A DNA stretch of 64,000 nt from Pieris napi (Eukaryota > Arthropoda > Insecta > Lepidoptera > Pieridae), in assembly GCF_905475465.1 (NCBI RefSeq), contig NC_062241.1:4650001-4714000 (forward strand). Reading direction: 5' to 3'. The notes under the pieces are model-generated. The model was not told the origin of the DNA and did not search any database. It saw only the letters and a list, made by a program, of their open reading frames with translations. The translations under genes were made by a program, and so were the position numbers. This document shows positions 48,201 through 56,853 of this stretch, in pieces (within the stretch, counting starts at the first letter, position 1; the number at the start of each line of letters is the position of its first letter).

Positions 48201-48490
48201 TTTTAATCAATAAAAAGATATATATATATATATATGTATACCCTCATTAAAATCATTTGTTAAACATCTATATGATGTGTTTTATTCAGATAAACTGTTT
48301 ATAAACATACCTCAAATCTGTACCATTCAGTGCTGTTCCAATGAGGATTCAGAGATTTTCTGCAAACATCTGTTTTGTGTGTAATTCCACCAAATTTTAT
48401 TTCAACAAATGCATCTGTTGTGTCACTTGCTCTGTCCATCACAGGCAAATTTCGCCCCGCCAAAACCTTCACTTTAATTTTACCAGGCAT
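27269..48490 (-). CDS. C2CD5: C2CD5 (CDP138) orthologue, C2-domain trafficking protein, 22 coding exons
   Basis: Exons in order (minus strand): 48311-48490, 47103-47262, 46219-46359, 45135-45295, 43408-43519, 42688-42754, 40109-42387, 39030-39176, 38169-38328, 37242-37330, 36341-36464, 35889-35980, 35160-35278, 34108-34233, 33494-33584, 32984-33096, 32437-32544, 31418-31558, 30380-30547, 29162-29314, 27737-27841, 27269-27319. All borders are AG/GT, phases close, and the total is 4887 bases (1628 residues). Residues 1-112 form a C2 domain with the calcium-binding Asp set D19, D26, D77, D79 and D85. Then comes the C2CD5-specific HGFVEELIVNDDPEYQW region and the ALGGNA-type modules found along the whole vertebrate protein (NAVVGY near 230, NALTSF near 1592). 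The vertebrate protein binds Ca2+ and membranes and is an Akt2 substrate in insulin-stimulated GLUT4 vesicle fusion. RTPRAS200 looks like the equivalent Akt site. Exon 7 adds about 760 Ser-rich disordered residues, so the protein is far longer than the roughly 1000-residue vertebrate form. The least certain border is the exon 7 acceptor (before 42387). Confidence 0.92.
28470..28660. repeat. Possible mariner-type relic in C2CD5 intron 20
   Basis: TACGAGGGTGGATCCAAAAG resembles a mariner terminal repeat, and TTTTTCGACATAAGCTCCAT follows. No second terminus or transposase frame was found, so only a fragment remains. Confidence 0.35.
29636..29901 (-). repeat. tRNA-derived SINE, family B, copy 2
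   Basis: Inverse of the copy at 24078-24350. On the minus strand: GGCCTAGTGGCTTCAGTGTG (A box), CGACTCTCATCCCTGAGGTC, B box GGTTCGAACACC, then GTGTGTCAGGCACAG and GCCCAGACCTAAAA. It lies in C2CD5 intron 19. Confidence 0.85.
31240..31375 (+). repeat. Dispersed repeat, probable LINE 3' end, second copy
   Basis: Shares TTATTTACACTTCGTAGCAA, GGCGGCCTTATCGC and GATCACTTCCAGGCAACCC with 1040-1200. It lies in C2CD5 intron 18, about 45 bases from exon 18. Confidence 0.45.
36050..36225 (+). repeat. Dispersed repeat, head part only
   Basis: CTAGCTGACCCGACAAACGT, then TTGTTTTGCC and AT-rich sequence with ATTAAGGGTTGTATG and GTTGTATCATAAAAAAAA. It parallels the first half of the copy at 36515. It lies in C2CD5 intron 11. 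Confidence 0.6.
36515..36822 (+). repeat. Dispersed repeat, longer copy, ending in a hairpin
   Basis: TTAGCTGATCCGGCAAACGT starts the copy. AAATTTCATCAAAATCGGTC and CCGTTTCGGAGGAGT mark its 3' part, as in the copy at 6113-6340. It runs into the perfect hairpin at 36798-36842. It lies in C2CD5 intron 10. Confidence 0.6.
36798..36842. repeat. Perfect 20-base inverted repeat (hairpin)
   Basis: Arms 36798-36817 and 36823-36842 (TGTTTGCCCACAGCTAATCT and its complement) with a 5-base loop. Confidence 0.9.
38535..38582 (+). repeat. Short copy of the LINE-3'-end-like repeat
   Basis: AGGAGGCAATTGGCCTTATC, then GAGCCAGG, is a reduced version of the repeats at 1040 and 31240. It lies in C2CD5 intron 8. 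Confidence 0.3.
39396..39771 (+). mobile_element. Non-autonomous Helitron in C2CD5 intron 7
   Basis: Starts TCTTAATATTTATAAATTAC after an A and ends GCTTGGCCGGTCTGCTAG before a T. Both ends are of the type seen in lepidopteran Helitrons. It has no ORF. Confidence 0.75.
43588..44429 (+). mobile_element. PIF/Harbinger transposon with internal deletion, in C2CD5 intron 4
   Basis: Terminal inverted repeats of about 60 bases that look perfect (GGGTGCTTACATAAAGAAAC ... and its complement) bound an 842-base element flanked by TA on both sides. A subterminal copy of CATAAAGAAACAGG lies at about 43668, with a partner (ACCTGTTTCT) near 44318. The ORF inside is a Harbinger transposase N-terminus. The rest of the transposase is missing. 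Confidence 0.85.
43704..44005 (+). pseudogene. Harbinger transposase, first exon only
   Basis: Starting at MASSSSDEDF (an in-frame ATG also exists at 43656), the frame runs through FLKDIKDDEKEFYDYTRMTQ and ISPEERLVITIR. These match the region before the DDE core of PIF/Harbinger transposases ('D.E.F..Y.RM...F...L', 'ISPEERL.IT.R'). The frame ends exactly at a good splice donor (ATTAG|GTAAGT, 44005/44006), so this is exon 1. The remaining roughly 420 bases of the element cannot hold the catalytic DDE exons. The strand is opposite to the host gene C2CD5. Confidence 0.8.
44461..44500. repeat. Perfect 15-base hairpin
   Basis: TTGTTAGTCTGTGGA (44461-44475) and its exact complement (44486-44500), just beyond the Harbinger element. 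Confidence 0.85.
45390..45585. mobile_element. Fold-back MITE in C2CD5 intron 3
   Basis: Left arm ATTTAAAGAAAACACTTTTT, AACCGGATTGAAGTTATGT (from 45422) is mirrored by the right arm to 45582, with about one mismatch and one indel over 50 bases. The centre carries GTCGAAACCGAAACGTCGG. A left-arm relative lies at 7908-8040. There are no ORFs. Confidence 0.75.
46560..47092 (-). pseudogene. LINE reverse-transcriptase C-terminal fragment in C2CD5 intron 2
   Basis: On the minus strand, SFKCLSPRTLLKIYKLYIRP then LLEYAYSIWD is the post-catalytic 'R..LLEY...IW' region of a CR1/L2/Rex-type LINE. After frame breaks, NRVVTDWNTLPESVISAPSL NSFK is the common C-terminus. It has the same orientation as C2CD5 and begins within about 15 bases of the exon 2 donor. 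Confidence 0.8.
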
Positions 48491-49427
48491 TTTTGTTACG
48501 TTTACGATTTATTACCACTTTTAGCACCTTCTTTAATATCAGATTAGCACTTCATACATTCTTGTTTGAGGAAAAATAACATATTCATATCGTAAAATCT
48601 ATTGGCATAGCATATTATCATATCATAGTTATTAGTTAGTTTTAACTTTAAGATTATTCACTGATATACCGGTACCGGAAGACAATATTAAATTGGAAAA
48701 ACAATTTCTATACTTGTAGGAACATTTTTAAGTTAATACGTTTTACGCAAATACAAAATATTACCATGCAAGTCTATTTTATGAAACTGTGTCAAAACTA
48801 TTTATCTCACAAAATATGTTTATTTTTAGTTTACATTTACAAAAATAATCCTACGACATTTCAAAATTCACATTGGATTTCATAGTTCACTTCACAGTTC
48901 ACACCGAGACTAGAGCACAGAGTGAAAAGTAAACATGATACAGATTAAAAACTAGCTATCTAAGGTCCTTTGTGGATGTCATTATATATGTCAACTTTAC
49001 ATCATTTTATTTCAAATTTACTTAATTTAGAGCAATAAACTACGTGGGATAAGCAATGGTAAATCATAAAAAGATTCACCAAGTTAATAAAAATAATCAG
49101 AGGGAAAAGCGTTTAGTTTTGCCAAATTGTCAGACTAGGTTTTGTAAAGCAGCACAAAATACAGATTAAATATCGTAAATCCTATACAGAGGAACATTTA
49201 CTATTCTGACTAACAAAATCCCGGGAATTTTAAAGTTAAGTAAGAAGGTATGAAAAGTACGATGGTATAATTGTCGGAATGTGTATGGTTAAATGAATAC
49301 TGAAAGAATTTTGACTTGACAAATAAACTTATGAATAAACGCATTTTTATTTTTTTCATAAATAAAAATTCATTTTTCTTATAAAAAAAATAATTTCTTA
49401 CTATACCTACGGTATCCCTGAATATTT

Positions 49428-49497
49428 GTCTTTTCAAACTCACTCTAAATTGCTTTGAAGAGTTTCAGCTCTAGACTATTCACTTGCCACTCCCAAT
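49428..49497 (-). pseudogene. Stray copy of TRAIP exon 5 end and donor
   Basis: About 70 bases are clearly similar to 53399-53465, the 3' half of TRAIP exon 5 plus its splice donor: TTGTCTTTTCA-ACTCACTCTA, TTTGAAGAGTTTC, then CTCTAG..T-TTCACTTGCCA. Scattered substitutions break it. No other TRAIP exon accompanies it. Confidence 0.7.
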
Positions 49498-49499
49498 GT

Positions 49500-49890
49500 G
49501 AAGCTAGTCCTCGACAATGGGTCATAGAAATGAAACCCGAAAAGAGCGTGGCAGTTCTCATCGCCAGGGGCGACTCTGGTGCCCGCGTTTAGAGTCTCCA
49601 AACAAGCCGCGCCTCAAAAAATAAGCAACTATACGCGCAAGCCAAACCGTGGCAAAAATCTAGGAGTAACACTCAACAGTGGCATGACCTTCGGCAAACA
49701 TGTAGCGGGTTGACCGCGTTTGTCCTCTCCCGCCTATACTTCCTCCAGAATAAAAGGATTCAAATATCCCTTAGACACAAGGTTACTCGGTTCAGTCCAT
49801 GCATGGCCAACGCTAGCGAAGAGCACATTGTGTCTCCTCCATTAGGCACCGACTAGTCGACCGGTGCGCCCTAGGTTTTGTGAAGCACCA
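49500..49890 (+). pseudogene. Decayed non-LTR retrotransposon (jockey-like RT) fragment
   Basis: Across shifting frames the plus strand gives pieces such as LIARGDSGAR, LGVTLNSGMTFGKHV and SRLYFLQNKRIQISLRHKV, matching the C-terminal part of jockey-clade reverse transcriptases ('LGVTLDRSMTF..H', 'L.PLLNRKSKL.LRHK'). Several frameshifts and stops make it inactive. It directly abuts the stray TRAIP exon copy. Confidence 0.7.
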
Positions 49891-50629
49891 TAAAATACAG
49901 AAATTCAGAGTAAAAATTGCAAATTAAACTCAGGGTCATCAATACATGACGAAAAGGATAATAAATAAACATAACACTAGAAAAATCACGTATATTTACG
50001 TTACTAAATTATTTACAAGTTTACATTTACAAAACAACTTAACATTCAACATGACTGCATTTATTAAATTTGTTGTGATTGTTTTAACATAAGCTAAATA
50101 TTTAAAGCAAAAGATTCAGATTTTTTCTATACTGGTACCTACAATCAAAGTTTTGATAAACATCACAATTGGTGATCCACTGGGTTTTTTAATTTGAATA
50201 GGTTCAAAATGTTAGGCAAATAAGGAAAATTTAGATCAACTATTTAATCATTACATAAAGAATTTTTTGATACCTACATTAAATTTTAATTTATTTAAAA
50301 AAATCTTTTTAAGAAATAACTTATTGCTATGCCAAAGCAATGTCATTTAGGCGCACTCCTTTTAACCCCAGGCTTTCTTAAATATTTTTACACACCTGAC
50401 ATTTATAAAGAGCTGCTGTTAAATAGTCTGTGACTTGTGGTTTAAGACTTATATTATTGCATTATGAAGCAGCTAGAGTAACAGTTTTGGCCCATAGTGA
50501 TGTTTTTTTTTAATTATAAAAATATGTTCACAAAAATGTTATCCTTACCTTCACAAAATACTATTGATGCTTAATACAACTAAATTAATAGACGGATAGT
50601 ATAACTTAATAACAACAAATATATCTTAA

Positions 50630-51110
50630 GGTTAGTACTCACATACGGTATTACTCGATCGAGCTAAACTGTCGAGTAAAACCCATGGCATGGGCTTTCG
50701 TCCACACATTGAGCATTGATCTATCGAGTGAGGCGCGCCGTTCAGTATTCACCGAACCGTTCGAGCCAAAGGATGTCTGTGCAACAAAGGAGGCGGTGGC
50801 TGTATTTAGCAAGTCTCACAGTGCTTTATAAGAAAATCGTTAAGCACAGCTAGTAATTTGTCATAACATTCATTTCTCTTATTTTTGTGGGAGTAATCTT
50901 TGGACTTGACATTCCATAAACACTCACACTATCTATATGTGTTAATAAAGTCTTCTATAGCGCTTTTGGAATAAACTCGCAAATCCATTTCTCTTAAAAA
51001 CACGTGTTTCAATCACGATAAAAATGTTCAATGTGTGGATGAAAGTCCATGCCATGGGTTTTACTCGACAGTTCAGCTCGATCGAGTAATACCGTATGTG
51101 AGTACGGACC
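50630..51110. mobile_element. MITE with about 95-base TIRs and TTAA target site
   Basis: The left end GGTTAGTACTCACATACGGT and right end ACCGTATGTGAGTACGGACC are inverted, and similarity continues inward for about 95 bases (GTCGAGTAAAACCCATGGCA). TTAA stands on both sides (50626-50629 and 51111-51114), the piggyBac target. The ends lack the usual CCC start, so the family is an inference from TTAA. Confidence 0.75.
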
Positions 51111-51319
51111 TTAACATGTTAAGATTAAATGGCATTATACAGGTACAATTAAGAAAATCACCTATTTCTTTCTTTTTATATCTAGCAAAATACCCTGCGA
51201 AAAAAAAACATAACTTTGGACGTAGAATCATAATGTATAAACAATAATCATAGTCAAAATTTCCTCATTCTAGGCAAATTCGAGGATTAAATTGATAACA
51301 TTATAAAAGCAATCGCTAT

Positions 51320-54300
51320 TTACACCTTTTTGAAGTATTTATTGATTTGTACCTCGTTTACGTCTTGACTATTGGGTCGTTTTAGCTTGTGTTTCACAGA
51401 AAGCTTGGGAATGCGCGTCATATTACTTGTACTTGGCTGTGGAAATATGTCCAGTTTAGAATGACCACCAAGTCCATCATATGAAGTGTTCATATCGGTT
51501 ACATTTTCTTTCAATAAATTTACTTCTGGCTTTTCCTTTTTGTGGAAAATGCTACCTTTCTCTTTTTCTTTGAAGTTTTGGCAGGTCATTTTTATAGAGT
51601 TGAATAGTGCAAATTCTGACGGCTGAAAGATAAAAAACAATATATATATATATAATATTATATTGTGCTTCCTTTTTTTAAATAATTAATGTGTAATGTT
51701 ATAATTCAGAGACAGATTAAAGCGGGAACTCAAGTTTCAATATCAAATGCTCTTTGGATTTTAACAAATGCATAATCACTTAAATTAAATACAATAATAT
51801 TGTTTAAATCAAAACAGGTGTTTTTAAATTTATGTGTTGAAGGTATAATAAATTGATATGCGTATTACATTTATAAAACAAGCATATTTTTTATGGGTAA
51901 TTCCTGTATATAAGAATGTTTTAATTGTAGATCAATTTGCCTTTAGAATGTAAAAATGAAATTTTGTACCTTAAGATTTTTATCAAGTAATTGTTGATTC
52001 GGTCTCCGTTGTAGTGCGGTTAAGGGAAGGCTACTTTGCTTCAACGATAAGTATGGTGAGTCCGATTGTTCTATTGAATTCACCAAACGTACTGGAGCCA
52101 CAACCTACAGAAGAAAATTATTTATTTATTTCTACACTTAAGATGGCCGAGCAATTGTCGATAAGCACCCGAATAAACTTGTGTCTGAACTCTGCTACGG
52201 AGAGTCTCGACTGGGGTAGACTAAATTTAGTCCAATTTAACCCCAAGAAGACACAAGATTGCGCGTTTTCCGCTAAAGAAGGACCCATTGTCGCTACTCC
52301 TCTTTTCGAAGACTCTCTTAAAGCAACAGCCTGCATCGGAGCCTAATGCGCCGCATCTCACTTAAGTTAAGTGTTACCAATATGAATAAATACATGTTAA
52401 GTGTTAACATTAGGTAGGATGCGGCCAAACGTCTGATGTCTGTCCAGTTCTGAATAAAAAATCTATATATCCATGGATCCCGGGTTCGATCCCCAGCTGA
52501 GACGAACATCGATGTGATGAGCATTTGGTGTTGTGCTTAGGTCTTGGGTGTTTAAATATGTATTTATACGTCTATCTATCTATAATATGTATGTATATCC
52601 GTTGCCTAGTACGCATAACACAGGCTTCACCAGCATAGCATGGGACTAGGTCAATTGGTGTGAATTGTCTTAAAAAAAAATATATATCTATATATATATA
52701 TAATGAAAATGGTCTTCGTTTGAGGCTCAATCACCACTGATCGTATCGACATGAAACTACCACCATTCGATGCGAAATTTTTCCTAGATGGTTTATGGCT
52801 ATTTATTTATTAAATTCCATTCATTTTTTTATTGCTGTTTTACTTTTATGAAAATTTATCCATACGGACTTCACCGCGGAAACATTCGGGGAGGCTTCCT
52901 AGAACCTCTAAACGTCAACATCTGTTAAAAACTCGATTTAATAATGAAACATAAAATTTATTTTAATTCGTCCAGCAAAGCGGGCGCGAAACGGCTAGTA
53001 ATAAATAAATAAAAAGCAAAAACAAGTTGGAATTATAGGACTCACTTCACGTTTGCTATCAGCAATCTCGGGTTCTGCTCTAATTTCGAATTTCGAGATT
53101 TTTGGTACATCGTGTGACGTCGGCGTAACATTGATTGACATATGGCTGAAAAACAAAATTATTGTTCAATTTTTTTTTCAAAATTTTTTATTTTACAATC
53201 CTGTATTTTACAAATTACCCAATCGAGTAGAAGCCAATTGAGTAAAAATAATTTGAATTTAGCTATAATTTATTTGCAATATTAAAAAGTCTGAATTAAA
53301 ACTTTACATTCTGTTATTATTTAAAAAGTATTTTTTTCTAATAACACCTGTATCTCATAAATAAATTCTTATAAACAAGTATGTATCTCTAACTATGTTT
53401 GTCTTTTCATACTCACTCTACATTTCTTTGAAGAGTTTCCACTCTAGTCTTTTCACTTGCCAACTTTTGCTTTAACAGGTGTGCTTGATCGCGATAATGG
53501 TTTTTCTTCTTCTCTGAATCACATAAAGCACTGAAAGTTACAGAAAATAGTCTCATTTTCATAGTGCTCAAATATTTATATTTTGTTTAGCCATATCCAT
53601 TTAACATATTATACATAACATAGACATTAATTATATAAAATAAAATGTATTTATTAATATTGGTAACTATGTGCACTTGCAAACGTCAATCGTGTATTTA
53701 TTTACAGGTTATATGGCCAAATTTCAACTAAAATTATGACTAAATACAATTAAGTCATTTTTATAAAGTTTACAGAAAACCTTTTGCTATCTATGAATAT
53801 TTTCTAAGTATATTTATAACCATTTCAATAGCTCTACAGCCCTTCATAGGCCTAAGCCTCCGCAAGTATATTTTACCATTTATTCATGTCAAATTGTTTT
53901 AGGATCCGAGAGTAGTCAACTCTATCCAACCAAAGCCGACTCTTAGTGACTTACCGTTTTAATGCCGTTGCAAATGTGGCTAAAGTCCGTATATCGTCGT
54001 AATCTTCTATCATTTTTTCCACCTCATCGTAACACGCATTCAATACTTTGTTTAGTCTAAAGAGGAATAGGGAAAATTGAGACATCATGATGCACTTTAG
54101 AAAAAGTATAAAATATGTAAGTAAGCTCATAATGTTACTACAGTCAAAACCGTTTACGACGACATCGTTAGAACTACATACCGGTTATATTAAGCAAATT
54201 CAAAGGTCCCGTCTGATTTCTATAGCATTAGGTACTTAATAACAACGTCATCGGCTGTTACGACTATCGGTTTTTACGAACAAATATGAGTAGTCCTTTC

Positions 54301-55640
54301 GATGTCGTTATAACAGATTTGACTGTATTTGTATATGTAATTTACTTAGTATCCTACTAATAATAGCAATATTTTCTATTATTTTTCCTGAAAAAAAATT
54401 TTGCTTCAACAACTTTGTTCCCCGGGTCAAGCCGAATATATAGAAATATAGTTGAATACTAACTTAATGTTGCTATCTCTAGACACTTAAGCCTGTATTT
54501 AGTATGTTTTTATTTATTTTTTTATAAAAGGCTACTACTACTTAATGTAAACTAAATAAATTTTGATTATAAGACAGTTTACATACTCAGTTGAAGTCTT
54601 GACATATTTATTGAGTGCTTCATTTTCCGACTTAAGTTTGTGAACCTCTTTATTTTGTATTTGGACATATTTTAATTGGTCTTTCAAAGCTATAACAGCA
54701 GATGTTTTTTCAACCAACTTTTTTTCGGAACTTTGCAGCGAATCTCTGAAATAATATGGATTAAAATATAAATAAGTGCTCATCTAGCCCTAAAAAGTGG
54801 GAGTTTGAGATAAAAATACAATTGAGTTAAATCAGTGCCTTCAATAAGGTATATACTATTCTTATATATGCTAGGCCTTAAAAGGCCTAGTGCCCGCAGG
54901 AATTTTGCTTAAATATAAATATTTACTTTTAATCTTTTGGATTTAACAAGATGAACCATTTAGGGTCAACAGTATATATATCATTAACATTTTATTATAC
55001 CAACACACAAGTTTGTATTAATTACACTTGTAAAAAAGGAGGTACCTAAAACTTTCTCACAGGAATTTACATGCACACATATATTGTATGATTAACCTAA
55101 ATATTTATAAAAAATAATGCATACTCTATCTTTTTTATATTAAGAATAAATTCTTTAATTTGATTATCTTTCTCTTTGCATTTTGTTTTTTCTTGTCGTA
55201 ATTGCAGTTGTAAATCATCCAGCCTTGACTGCAATGTTGTAACATCTTCAACAGTAACATCATTTGAAATGGTTGGATAAAGCCTGAACATGCACCTTTC
55301 TGTTACATTGATGCGACATTGAGGACATGATTTCGATCTAAAAAATTGAAAATATTAATTTTAGTTGTAAATTTTTTTTATAAATAGTAATTAAAAGGGT
55401 GGTATTTTATAAAGTATTACACTAGTTACTAGTGTATGTACCAGAATATCATATGGTTTCTCTTATGAATTATACTATAGCTGTTTTCAAAACTAAATTG
55501 AACTATCTAAAGTTTCTAGAGTCATACCTGCTTATCCATTGATTTATACAGTGATAGTGAAACAAATGACCACACTTGATAACATAGATATTTTCAGATT
55601 GGTTTAATAAATCACTGCAGATTGTACATAGTAGGTGCAT
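51320..55640 (-). CDS. TRAIP: TRAIP/nopo-type RING E3 ubiquitin ligase, 8 exons
   Basis: Exons (minus): 55528-55640, 55125-55337, 54587-54745, 53955-54056, 53417-53530, 53046-53145, 51970-52104, 51320-51622. All phases close, total 1239 bases, 412 residues. Residues 5-45 are a C3H2C3 RING finger: C5, C8, C23, H25, H28, C31, C42, C45, with the CTICSD and SCPQCR signatures typical of TRAIP. Residues about 55-235 are a heptad-rich coiled coil, including a VEKMIEDYDD stretch like the VEEMIRDMG of vertebrate TRAIP. The C-terminal exon has SYDGLGGHSKL, matching TRAIP's FDGLGGRTKF, and ends EVQINKYFKKV, a PCNA-interaction-like motif. TRAIP acts in the nucleus at replication forks, where it ubiquitinates the CMG helicase and helps clear interstrand crosslinks; the Drosophila orthologue is no poles. 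The start is the first ATG, three residues before the first Cys pair. Confidence 0.93.
52467..52680 (+). repeat. tRNA-derived SINE, family A, copy 2, 5'-truncated
   Basis: CCATGGATCCCGGGTTCGAT (B box) starts it. The body GATGTGATGAGCATTTGGTG and the end GGTGTGAATTGTCTTAAAA match 21176-21411 in inverse. The A-box part is missing. It lies in TRAIP intron 6. Confidence 0.8.
52687..52998 (+). mobile_element. Non-autonomous Helitron, copy 2, in TRAIP intron 6
   Basis: Same family as 426-799: starts TCTATATATATATATAATG after an A, shares CATCTGTTAAAAACTCGATT and GGGGAGGCTTCCTAGAACC, and ends GCGGGCGCGAAACGGCTAG before a T-adjacent site. It lies 47 bases from the TRAIP exon 6 donor and starts in the A/T tail of the SINE at 52467. 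Confidence 0.8.
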
Positions 55641-56853
55641 TTTATTACTGATATTTATTCAAACGTATTGTTTAGATGAGGTTATCAATTTATTGCAAAA
55701 ATCATGTAATGAGAACAAATAGAAAACCACGCACGATAATTTTAGATAAAAAAATACTCTCTATTAATAAGTTTTCGCATTTTTAACCTAAGTTAGTACA
55801 AGTAAAGTTCGAAACAAAATATTCAAATTTCAAAGTTTAAACAGAAAAAAAATCAAAAGTATGCGCGTTTTTTTATTGTTGACAACAATGACATTTCATT
55901 TGAAACTTTGAAATATGACATAACTGCTAAGATAATTGAGGAGAAAACGCAAGCTTATTGCAGATGTCGCTATCATCGCTTGACCCATAACAATACGTGT
56001 TAGTTTTCACTTTTCAGCAATTTTTACGTAAATCTTAGGTATACAGTAGTTTCAACTTTCAACGTAGGTATGCAAATTGCAAGTAGCAGTATAAAGTGAG
56101 TTGAGTGTTCCCAGTATATATTATTTCTCTATGGTGTTCACTGTTCACACTCATCACTTATCAGAGTTCACACTTCACTGTTCAGTGTTGAGTGTTGACT
56201 GTTGACTGTTGTTGTGTTACTTCAAGTTGGAAAACACGAAAAGTTAATATAATTTAAAAGTATGTAATTATATTTTTAATTATACAGATAGAGAATACTT
56301 ATCTTATCTCCCAGTTAATTTATTTCTGTGATAAGAAATAGTAAAAAAATATACGGTGTGTAAGTATTATTTTCTTTTTGCTAAATCTCTAGTTAGAACT
56401 AGTATTGGTTTTCTTTTAAATACTATTTAGAATTATTTTATAAAATTGATAGTGTATAAGAATATTTTTTACAATTAATATAGTTAATTAGCAGACTAAA
56501 GTAGTGGCGATGATGATTAATTCTATTGCACAATATTTCAGTCTAGTTCTTTTTGTAAATAGTAAGTCGTAGTAAGGTAGAAAGTAGTAACTACTACAAA
56601 AAATATCTCTATTAATAAAGTTTAAGTAGGAGAGAATTTAATTAAATTCTATGATGTTAAAATTTTCACTTGTAATGAAATATTTCCTCAATCAAATCCT
56701 TTGTCAAAATCAAAAACCTTTGTTTATTGTTTTAAATACGATACAGAAATTGTGGTCAGCAAGCAACAACTGTCACGGATCCTGTTAGGGAAGAAAGATT
56801 AGTATAAGTTCCATTTAATAAAAAAATTAAGTTGTAATTTTCACTTTCAGACA
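55641..56853. promoter_or_regulatory. Shared divergent promoter region of TRAIP and the 1139-residue gene
   Basis: The two start codons face away from each other and are 1.2 kb apart. The region contains a run of short repeats of GTTCAC/GTTGACTGTT type at about 56140-56215. For the right-hand gene a 5' UTR intron is likely: donor AAAA|GTATGTAATT near 56260 and acceptor TTTTCACTTTCAG at 56850, four bases before ATG. No TATA box is convincing. Confidence 0.5.

Larger units (their letters stand above)
48491..51319. other. Intergenic region between C2CD5 and TRAIP
   Basis: Should contain the C2CD5 promoter and 5' leader (just above 48490) and the TRAIP 3' UTR. It also holds a stray TRAIP exon 5 copy (49428-49497), a decayed retrotransposon (49500-49890) and a TTAA-flanked MITE (50630-51110). 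Confidence 0.6.
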
